The position numbers and the translations under genes were made by a program. The notes under the pieces are model-generated. The model ran no database searches, had not been told where the DNA came from, and worked only from the letters and a program-made list of their open reading frames with translations. Shown here piece after piece: positions 1 to 5,037 of a DNA stretch of 6,711 nucleotides; the first letter of the stretch is position 1; the number at the start of each line of letters is the position of its first letter. Source of the DNA: Pyrodictiaceae archaeon (lineage in GTDB: Archaea; Thermoproteota; Thermoprotei_A; Sulfolobales; Pyrodictiaceae); NCBI GenBank assembly GCA_027033675.1, contig JALVKZ010000324.1:1-6711 (forward strand), written 5' to 3'.

Positions 1-378
1 AACTTCATAGATGTTGATACTGGCGAAGAAAGATGGGCCTTAGTAGAGGACGCCGAGGAGATAGCATCCTCAGAGGAATTCTCGTCATCATTTACCCCGC
101 AGAACAAAGATACACTATACCTAATGCTCGTCAAGAGTGAGACAGGGAGCTTGGTTCACGTAGTTGCAAGGGTAGTTGATGTAATGAAGAACCCAGAGAC
201 TATCATTAAACAAATACCCTTCGAAGAAATATATGAACTCAAGGTAATGCCGCTGACAAGCTATTATGAAGGCAAACCCATAAAGTACCAACTAGTCCCT
301 AGGAAAATAGCCCCCTTACTACTGCTAAACGCCGCGGCAGTTACGCAGAAGATAGAAGTATCGAACCTATTAATATAA
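1..378 (+). CDS. C-terminal part of an unknown protein (5' end outside window)
   Basis: The frame is open from the first base of the window to a TAA at 376-378, giving 125 visible residues, so the gene starts upstream of the window. An internal ATG at 124 exists, but the frame before it is equally open and protein-like, so it is probably not the start. The visible part begins with an acidic, serine-rich stretch (roughly residues 8-31), followed by hydrophobic segments that look like alternating strands and helices (LYLMLVKS, LVHVVARVVDVM, IAPLLLLNAAAV). No catalytic motif, metal site or clear membrane span is recognisable, and I do not recognise the family. Codon use (ATA, CTA, AGG) matches the neighbours. 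The stop is followed at once by a weak 5-bp inverted repeat (378-382 with 390-394). Confidence 0.7.
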   Translation, partial: NFIDVDTGEERWALVEDAEEIASSEEFSSSFTPQNKDTLYLMLVKSETGSLVHVVARVVDVMKNPETIIKQIPFEEIYELKVMPLTSYYEGKPIKYQLVPRKIAPLLLLNAAAVTQKIEVSNLLI

Positions 379-409
379 GAGCTAACACGGCTCTATTAAT
401 TATGAGAGA

Positions 410-467
410 ATGCGATGAAGAGCGCCGCGACACTGAATAAGTGATGAAGGTCCGTGTTTCAGAGCAT
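410..467 (+). ncRNA. Box C/D guide sRNA candidate (D guide fits 23S rRNA)
   Basis: The elements occur in the order and spacing of archaeal C/D sRNAs: C box GCGATGA (412-418), 14-nt D' guide, D' box CTGA (433-436), 4-nt spacer, perfect C' box GTGATGA (441-447), 12-nt D guide (448-459) and D box CAGA (460-463). ATGC (410-413) can pair with GCAT (464-467) at the ends. The D guide from 449 is complementary to AAACACGGACC, a highly conserved 23S/28S rRNA segment (recalled from memory) that eukaryotic U18 snoRNA also targets. By the N+5 rule the guided nucleotide would be the A after AAAC. I found no target for the D' guide. Weak points are C at position 2 of box C and CAGA in place of CUGA. CAGA would still permit the tandem G-A pairs of the kink-turn and would give a U-A pair instead of U-U. 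A TATA-like TTAATATAAG (369-378) is placed to start transcription near 400. Confidence 0.6.
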
Positions 468-564
468 ATTTTTCACAATAATCCCGATACGTCTTAAACA
501 TGGCGTTTTGTACTAGTGATGAAAACTCGCCCATCAATGACCATTACCCCCTAGAATAGGAGGG

Positions 565-1131
565 ATGAAGACGTTATCCCCGGCTGAGGAGAGGACAAAG
601 GCAATGACAAAGATATACACTTATATAGTCGTTACAATGAGTGTCAAGCAAACAGCCTCAATAGCTAGCCTTCTCGCTGTATTATCAGAAAACAAGTCTA
701 TAGAGCTAATAGACCACGACGAAGCTATGCGCAGAGTAATAGTACGCGCTCCGCCTAGCGAGGCGGGTTATTTAGAACTATTAGTAAATAAGTACGCGTC
801 GTCTGCTAGCTTCGAGGTAAAGGCTAGTATAAAGAAAAGCATCAATACAGAGGATTTGACGCAGCTCAGAGCAAAGTATGTTAGGAATAAGAGGCTGCTC
901 TTCTACTGGAACTGCGATGATGGAGCGGTATTCGGCGAGCAGAAACCTCGTTCAAGAATATTGCTTAAGTATTGTAGAGAGGCAACTGGTATAGACCCTG
1001 CAATGATACCTTACAGTCTTTGCAGTTTCAACCCATTCGAGCAAAGGATAACTAGTGTTCTAGAAAAAGCAAGGCAATGCTTTACCAGGTTCGTTGATAA
1101 GCTTAGCCGAAATGCTTCCGCCGGTAACTAA
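565..1131 (+). CDS. Unknown 188-residue protein, possible ferredoxin-like N-terminal domain
   Basis: A complete ORF with archaeal codon use; I do not recognise the family. The N-terminal half reads as beta-alpha-beta-beta-alpha-beta: strand about 17-25, helix 27-42, strands 46-50 and 56-61, helix 65-78, strand 82-89. That order is the ferredoxin-like/ACT-type layout, an inference from pattern only. The second half is basic and contains four cysteines (117, 137, 153, 172), with an aromatic LLFYWNCDDG segment at 111-120 and a last helix rich in R/K. There is no signal peptide or membrane span. Start choice is uncertain: a strong GGAGGG (559-564) directly abuts ATG 565, which is too close for normal use, whereas ATG 604 has GAGGAGAGG (586-594) nine bases upstream and would give 175 residues starting MTKIYTY. 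A TATA-like CTTAAA lies at 493-498. The gene precedes alba, which has its own TATA box. Confidence 0.7.
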   Translation: MKTLSPAEERTKAMTKIYTYIVVTMSVKQTASIASLLAVLSENKSIELIDHDEAMRRVIVRAPPSEAGYLELLVNKYASSASFEVKASIKKSINTEDLTQLRAKYVRNKRLLFYWNCDDGAVFGEQKPRSRILLKYCREATGIDPAMIPYSLCSFNPFEQRITSVLEKARQCFTRFVDKLSRNASAGN

Positions 1132-1135
1132 TTAG

Positions 1136-1143
1136 CTTTATAT
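1136..1143 (+). promoter_or_regulatory. TATA box of the alba gene
   Basis: TTTATATT lies just after the preceding stop codon. With the usual archaeal distance of about 25 bases, transcription would begin near 1166 and give a leader of roughly 25 bases containing the GGGGTGG ribosome-binding site (1180-1186). This suggests alba is transcribed on its own rather than only with the upstream gene. Confidence 0.5.
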
Positions 1144-1190
1144 TACTGGGGCAAGAACGTCTACGAGCGGAAAAGAGCAGGGGTGGCAGT

Positions 1191-1460
1191 ATGGCGTCAG
1201 CCGAGAACGTCGTGGTAATTGGTAAAAAACCTGTTATGGATTATGTACTTGCCGCTATTCTCCTCTTTAACGAGGGATATGATGAAGTAGTGATAAGGGG
1301 CCAGGGTTCGAATATAAGTAAAGCTGTTGATGTATACAATGCGCTCGCTCATAGGCTACAGGATGGCGTTGAGATAGTGAAGATAAATATTGATAGCATA
1401 GAGAGAGGGCGTCGGTTAATACCAGTAATAGAAATAATTGTAAGACGTAAGGTAGCATAG
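1191..1460 (+). CDS. alba: DNA/RNA-binding protein Alba (89 aa)
   Basis: Alba is a small dimeric archaeal chromatin protein that coats DNA and also binds RNA. The sequence carries the family signature: VVVIGKKPVMDYV at 7-19 with the two DNA-contacting lysines K12 and K13, the glycine-rich turn IRGQGSNISKAVDVYNAL at about 35-52, and the final basic strands ending IIVRRK. The length (89) is normal. The middle part, LFNEGYDEVVIRG and ISKAVDVYN, is closer to what I remember of Sulfolobus Alba2 (Sso10b2), while the GKKP loop is that of Alba1, so the paralog class is mixed. The start is supported by GGGGTGG four bases upstream, and the gene has its own TATA box. In Sulfolobus, acetylation of the equivalent lysine weakens DNA binding; the acetyltransferase in this window (5038-5526) is of the N-terminal (Ard1) type and need not be involved. 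Confidence 0.95.
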   Translation: MASAENVVVIGKKPVMDYVLAAILLFNEGYDEVVIRGQGSNISKAVDVYNALAHRLQDGVEIVKINIDSIERGRRLIPVIEIIVRRKVA

Positions 1461-1467
1461 CAGTTAG

Positions 1468-1475
1468 TATATAAG
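1468..1475 (+). promoter_or_regulatory. TATA box in the 170-base gap between alba and the MgtC-family gene
   Basis: TATATAAG is a near-ideal archaeal TATA element just behind the alba stop codon. It would start transcription near 1495, about 135 bases before the ATG at 1631, a long leader for an archaeon. A second, weaker AT-rich element, TTATTAATA (1565-1573), would give a short leader of about 35 bases. I see no hairpin, C/D box or ORF between 1480 and 1620. Confidence 0.4.
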
Positions 1476-1630
1476 CGTTAACTTGGTATATTCCTGCCTA
1501 TTCTCATATATGTTCTCACATAGCCTACTGTAGCACCTGTATCTATTCTGGCTCGTCTTTATCCTTATTAATACGTCCTCTTGCCGAGTAATGGTATAGT
1601 AAAGAGTTGTTGGCGTCGTAGGCGAGGTGC

Positions 1631-2953
1631 ATGGAGCAAGTAACTAGTGTCACTGTGCTAGAGAGGGTTATAGTTGCTCTCTTATCCGGTATGCTAATTG
1701 GCATAGAGCGCGAAAAGGCAAGGGTTGCTGCCCTAACTCAGCGAAGAAAGCGCTCCAGTATCGGTGTCGAGGAACTAGTAGTTAAGGAGTTCCCTGGTCT
1801 TCGCACGTTCAGCCTTCTTGCAGTCTATAGTGCGCTTGTAGGCGTCTTCATAGATGCCCAGACAATTAGTGGCATTGAGGCATCTCTACTTATTCTTGGA
1901 TTCGTCCTCGTTGTCTCCATATTTGCTGCTTATAGGCTCTTGGTCACTCGGATAGCTGGTATAACAACAGTAATAGTTATGATGGTTGATTTTGTGATAG
2001 GACTTCTAGCAGGCCTTGGGTACATACTAATCGCTGCCAGTATTGCGGTACTAACTACTTTTGTCCTGGCAATAAAGCTTCCAGCCGAGAGATTTGTCGG
2101 TAGAATAAGCTATGAGGAGCTGCTCTGGGCGCTTGAGCTCGGCGTAATATTGATGGTTATCGGCCCATTCTTTGTATCCTCGAGTCTACGCTTCTACGGT
2201 ATAAGTCTTAAAAGTCTCTACTTATTCTTCGTCCTCGTTCTTCTAACATCCTATATAGGCTATATAGCAGCGAAGATCAAGGGTAGTGAGGGCTTTGCAT
2301 ATGCAGCCCTCTTCGGCGGAATAGCCAATAGTGAAGCAACGTTATCCGCTCTCTTGTCGATAGCTACTGGCGAGATACGTAGAGTGGTAGCCTTTGATGT
2401 CACTATTCTTACAAATACGGCTATGCTTCTAAGGAACGGCTTCATAGCATTCATAGTAGTCTATCTGGTGTCAAACGGAGTTATTGCCCCTAAGGTAGCA
2501 CTCTCACTGTTCCTTGCATTCGCTATTTCATCGTTGCCAATACTTTACTCTTGGCAGAGGCTAGTCTCTCTGCGCACAGAGCAGCCTCTTGTCCAGATAG
2601 AGAATCCTCTAAGATTCAGTACCGCTCTCAAGATGACTATGTTTTACCTTGTTATGGCGTTTACGGCTTACTTGCTTCGCCATATAGGCTCCTTTGGACT
2701 AGCATTAGTTGTTGTCATAGGAGGCTTTGTGTCAAGTAGTGCGACAATACTTGCTCTTACAGCTCTGCAGGGACTAAGTGCGTCGACAATAGCGTTTTTA
2801 GCAGTGATAGCTACGGCTGCTAGTGTCTTAAATAAGCTACTATATGCGTACCTAGCGACTAATGATGTTATCGTTCTTCGGAAGGTCCTAGTAGCTTGTT
2901 TGCTACAAGCGGTTCTCATGGCGCCCGGCATTCTTGTCACGGTATCTATGTGA
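1631..2953 (+). CDS. MgtC/SapB-DUF4010 family integral membrane protein (440 aa)
   Basis: A polytopic membrane protein with about eleven or more hydrophobic segments. The N-terminal part is an MgtC/SapB domain: LIGIEREKA at 22-30 and FPGLRTFSLL at 54-63 followed by membrane helices, separated by a basic loop at about 31-52 (QRRKRSS). The rest is DUF4010: GGIANSEAT (229-237) and GGFVSSSAT (364-372), the conserved Gly-Gly/Ser-rich membrane motifs of that domain, plus the helix leading from NPLRFSTALK. Length fits the family (about 400-440). The transported substrate is not known for DUF4010 proteins; magnesium or other ion handling is only suggested by the MgtC link. The start has GAGGTG (1624-1629) one base before ATG, a tight spacing. 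The gene converges with the minus-strand gene ending at 2963, leaving 9 bases between the stops. Confidence 0.88.
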   Translation: MEQVTSVTVLERVIVALLSGMLIGIEREKARVAALTQRRKRSSIGVEELVVKEFPGLRTFSLLAVYSALVGVFIDAQTISGIEASLLILGFVLVVSIFAAYRLLVTRIAGITTVIVMMVDFVIGLLAGLGYILIAASIAVLTTFVLAIKLPAERFVGRISYEELLWALELGVILMVIGPFFVSSSLRFYGISLKSLYLFFVLVLLTSYIGYIAAKIKGSEGFAYAALFGGIANSEATLSALLSIATGEIRRVVAFDVTILTNTAMLLRNGFIAFIVVYLVSNGVIAPKVALSLFLAFAISSLPILYSWQRLVSLRTEQPLVQIENPLRFSTALKMTMFYLVMAFTAYLLRHIGSFGLALVVVIGGFVSSSATILALTALQGLSASTIAFLAVIATAASVLNKLLYAYLATNDVIVLRKVLVACLLQAVLMAPGILVTVSM

Positions 2954-2962
2954 TGTGTCGGC

Positions 2963-3499
2963 TCAAGCCGTGAACGAGAATTGTTGATAGACAGCCACAT
3001 GGCCTAAATAGACAAGAATGAGGAATCTTCGCACGCCACCAGCGTAGAGCCCTGCCAGAACCGGTGGGGATGTATCACTTACGTCGGCTACTTTTATGGA
3101 GAGGCCTCGAGTTATTCTAGCGACGTCACGTACTATTCTCTTAGCGTGAACCCTGCTGCTGGGACTAAAACTGGTGCGGTAAACGTGTACATAGCCTAGC
3201 TGTGCTAGTTCGTTGAGTAACGTGTTTAGGGGAGCCCATCCCCGGGTGGGCTCACGTGGAGCGATAACCCTTACAACTCTATCACTGCTTACGTTGTTAA
3301 GCACTATAGCAGCTATTACATTCTCAACAGCAGTTCTAACCACTACTGTGTCTGGTATGTACTCCCCACCTAGGAACCTAGATAGTACCTCAACGGCTCT
3401 CTGGGGCTCTCTTAGAAAAGTCTCTACAAGTGCTGTGCGATTCTCCTCGCTAGGATCTCTTAGTACTCTCCTATAGATCTCTATTAAGGGTAGTTCCAC
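2963..3499 (-). CDS. Unknown alpha/beta protein (178 aa), distantly CARF-like layout
   Basis: Starts with GTG at 3499-3497; GGTGA, which overlaps the end of the upstream gene, lies 7 bases before it. The upstream gene's stop is only 3 bases away, so the two are very probably one transcript and translationally coupled. Residues 1-45 are helical and charged (DPSEENRTALVETFLREPQRAVEVLSRF in short pieces). From about 74 the pattern is Rossmann-like: strand RVVRVIAP (74-81), helix 88-101, strand YVHVYRTSF (103-111), helix 115-131, strand IKVADVSD (135-142), then a loop SDTSPPVLAGLYAGGVRR leading into a helix and the final strand FLILVYLG. The order resembles CARF domains, whose fourth motif is a D/N-x-T-G-G-T-K loop before a helix, but the glycines and lysine are missing. 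I do not recognise a family; the CARF comparison is a guess. There is no membrane span or nuclease motif. Confidence 0.7.
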   Translation of the reverse strand: MELPLIEIYRRVLRDPSEENRTALVETFLREPQRAVEVLSRFLGGEYIPDTVVVRTAVENVIAAIVLNNVSSDRVVRVIAPREPTRGWAPLNTLLNELAQLGYVHVYRTSFSPSSRVHAKRIVRDVARITRGLSIKVADVSDTSPPVLAGLYAGGVRRFLILVYLGHVAVYQQFSFTA

Positions 3500-3502
3500 G
3501 GC

Positions 3503-4087
3503 TTATTCACCGCAATGCACTCTACTAGATAAGCCTTCATTATTTAAATCCGTGAGGCTCGTACAACTCCCGTTACCTAGGCATACTATTGTGACGTCTT
3601 TGTACTCTACTACTCCGGGGCCACAATCACATGAAATAAGTAATTTTACTGGATAATTATTAATAATTTCGAGTAATTCGTGCAAACCTCTTCTTCCGCC
3701 AAGTGGAGATTTGTCACAGATCCCGTATGGGCAAAAGTAGGTCGCAAGGATTAGGTATTTCTTAGTGCCTTTCACCAATATCTCGTCAAGTGCTCTTTCT
3801 ACTGCATTAACGTTAGCTATCGGGTCTCTTCCACCTATTCCTGCAATATACCAGTTATCACCGATGTATTGAACCCTACTCTCAATGAATATCGTTTTCT
3901 CCTCGAGAAGCCTAGCTATGTGGTGGTCGTCAAAGCGCCCAGTGATGCTGTATACACTGTCTGTTCTGTTCTTATTTGAAGGTATAGTGCCTCCTAGGAG
4001 TAATACTATAGTCTTCTCTGCCTTCCCACAGTTAATGAGGCTATGTAGGTACTCGTTGCCCTTGTTGCAGATAGCTATTAGTTGCAA
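3503..4087 (-). CDS. Icc/YfcE-type phosphoesterase-fold protein lacking most metal ligands
   Basis: The whole chain (194 aa) follows the calcineurin-like Icc/YfcE phosphoesterase pattern. Block by block: family DxHGN is C7-N-K9-G-N; family GD is G32-G33; family GNCD is G50-R51-F-D53; then YIGDNWYIAGIGG (74-86) for the usual GGLRIAGIGG; family SHAPPYG is T116-Y117-F-C119-P-Y-G; family CGHIH falls on I151-S-C153-D-C155-G; family NPG near the end is L170-G-N-G. So nearly all Asp/His/Asn ligands are replaced and hydrolysis is unlikely. Nine cysteines occur (7, 20, 119, 124, 153, 155, 169, 175, 192), several at or beside former ligand positions. The start is TTG at 4087, placed so that strand 1 begins at residue 2 as in the family, with GGAGGGG about 10 bases upstream. 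It leads a two-gene unit with the 178-residue gene. The role is unknown; binding or scaffolding is an inference. The fold call is from motif alignment by eye. Confidence 0.72.
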   Translation of the reverse strand: MQLIAICNKGNEYLHSLINCGKAEKTIVLLLGGTIPSNKNRTDSVYSITGRFDDHHIARLLEEKTIFIESRVQYIGDNWYIAGIGGRDPIANVNAVERALDEILVKGTKKYLILATYFCPYGICDKSPLGGRRGLHELLEIINNYPVKLLISCDCGPGVVEYKDVTIVCLGNGSCTSLTDLNNEGLSSRVHCGE

Positions 4088-4122
4088 GGGAGATGAGCCC
4101 CTCCGCGCTACAATGTATCCTC

Positions 4123-4169
4123 ATTCACGGCAGTCTGGCCGCCCATCGTTCTTCATCGGGGCCGTGAAT
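4123..4169 (-). ncRNA. Leader hairpin, possible single-guide C/D-like RNA
   Basis: ATTCACGGC and GCCGTGAAT form a perfect 9-bp stem around a 29-nt loop. Read on the minus strand, the loop holds GATGA (4157-4153) three bases after the stem, and CAGA (4137-4134). The ten bases CGATGGGCGG (4148-4139) between them pair, with one G-U, to CCGCCCGUCG at the start of helix 44 in archaeal 16S rRNA. The fifth base before CAGA faces C1402 (E. coli numbering), a known 2'-O-methylation site that snR70/U43 guide in eukaryotes (recalled). Against a true C/D RNA: there is no D'/C' pair, CAGA replaces CUGA, and two extra bases (CT) separate CAGA from the stem. The hairpin is certain as sequence; the guide role is a hypothesis. 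It lies in the leader of the phosphoesterase-like gene. Confidence 0.4.
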
Positions 4170-4190
4170 TAGTAACTATTCTCTTGCCTG

Positions 4191-4204
4191 TTTATAATAT
4201 ATAT
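4191..4204 (-). promoter_or_regulatory. TATA box for the phosphoesterase-like operon
   Basis: On the minus strand this reads TATATATTATAAA, a strong archaeal TATA element in the 156-base gap behind the adenosyltransferase gene. The expected start of transcription, about 26 bases on, is near 4170, exactly where the 9-bp hairpin (4169-4123) begins. The leader to the TTG at 4087 would be about 80 bases. Confidence 0.55.
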
Positions 4205-4243
4205 GAGTTACACGCGGAAGCCTAGTCTTGCTTTCCGAACCCT

Positions 4244-4801
4244 TTATTCTCTACATGTCGCCCTTTGCGTCTTCCTATTGGTAGCCTTGTTTATATGGAT
4301 TTGAAGAAGGAATGCTAGGTCGCTAAGCCTGTTCAATAGCTTAGCTATAGTTTCCTTCTTCGCCCCGGTTAGTTCTGTTTCAGCTATGCATCTCCAGTAG
4401 CTTCTTTCTGCTCTCCGAATCGTTGCTCTCGCAAAGGAAGTAGCTGCAGCTGCTGGGTGCCCTCCGTTGAGCACAAAGAGTGGCTCTACTTCCGAGGCGT
4501 ACTTGTCTATATACTCCTCTATGCGCCGAACATCGTTGTCGTCTATGCAGTTGTGTCCAGCTAACGTGAATCCTATGCGGAATAGGGTCTTCTGCATATA
4601 CTCTAGGACATTAGCCTCCTCGCCGAGATTTGGTGTAAGAGTTTCTAACAAGCTCTGTGCTAGCCCAAGACTCGCCTCAGCTTCATCAAGTGCTCCAACG
4701 AACTCTATGCAGCTATGAGTCTTAGGTACTTTGCGCTTAGTTATAACACAATAAGTGTAGCCGTCATCACCGCTCCCTATTCGTGGCTTAAATACTCTCA
4801 T
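4244..4801 (-). CDS. pduO: PduO-type ATP:cob(I)alamin adenosyltransferase (185 aa)
   Basis: Transfers the adenosyl group of ATP to cob(I)alamin to make coenzyme B12, in the cytoplasm as a trimer. The family motifs are in order: nucleotide loop GSGDDGYT (9-16; normally TGDDG), RKVPK (23-27), GALDEAEASLGLAQ (36-49; D39 matches the VDELN aspartate), LFRIGFTLAG (73-82), FVLNGG (109-114; F109 matches the phenylalanine that displaces the lower ligand, and N replaces the usual Pro), ARATIRRAER (124-133) and LNRLSDLAFLL (156-166). The catalytic arginines and glutamate (R125, R129, E132) are present, so it should be active. Length is normal; the basic tail after 171 is unconserved. ATG 4801 has no clear Shine-Dalgarno site. 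The gene is transcribed away from ard1. The symbol follows the family type, not a propanediol-use pathway, of which nothing is seen here. Confidence 0.9.
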   Translation of the reverse strand: MRVFKPRIGSGDDGYTYCVITKRKVPKTHSCIEFVGALDEAEASLGLAQSLLETLTPNLGEEANVLEYMQKTLFRIGFTLAGHNCIDDNDVRRIEEYIDKYASEVEPLFVLNGGHPAAAATSFARATIRRAERSYWRCIAETELTGAKKETIAKLLNRLSDLAFLLQIHINKATNRKTQRATCRE

Positions 4802-5037
4802 TCTTCGTCGCCGCCAGGAGGCCCAGTATAGTATGAAAGAGGATGGTATTGCTGAAAAATAGTGTTCGGACAGCCAGTACTAGGACTTACGAGACTAGAT
4901 ATATACTTGTGCAATTGTTTATCCCAGCTATGAGGAGAATCTGCGTAGGTACAAGAATTCAATGGTAATGAAGATGCCTAGGTATTCCAAAGAGATGCTT
5001 TAGCATATTAGCTGCTCCGGCTAAGGAGGTGTGACCA
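4802..5037. promoter_or_regulatory. Divergent promoter region between pduO-type gene and ard1
   Basis: This 236-base gap holds no ORF or RNA gene that I can support. AGATATATACTT (4897-4908) is TATA-like on both strands and could serve both genes, with leaders of about 75 (minus) and 109 bases (plus). Nearer alternatives are TTAGCATATTA (5002-5012) for ard1 and, on the minus strand, CTATTTTT (about 4856-4864). The ard1 end carries a full GGAGGTG ribosome-binding site at 5025-5031. Confidence 0.35.

Noticed and set aside
378..394. AGAGC/GCTCT inverted repeat after the first stop codon, tried as a terminator
   Set aside because: The stem is only 5 bp with no T-run behind it, and archaeal termination does not normally need a hairpin.
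516..540. GTGATGA (516-522), a possible C box of a second guide RNA
   Set aside because: No CTGA or near variant follows at guide distance; the next candidate bases are CAATGA. The sequence is probably leader of the next gene.
1304..1312. GGGTTCGAA, resembling a tRNA T-loop
   Set aside because: It lies inside the conserved coding sequence of alba (GQGSN region) and has no matching T-stem, anticodon arm or acceptor stem.
2668..3000. 110-codon minus-strand ORF across the end of the membrane protein gene
   Set aside because: It overlaps the conserved DUF4010 C-terminus and the end of the 178-residue gene, with no motif or ribosome-binding site; a shadow.
3885..4172. 95-codon plus-strand ORF opposite the phosphoesterase-like gene
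   Set aside because: The opposite strand carries a full fold pattern with a ribosome-binding site; this ORF has no motif and runs through the leader hairpin.
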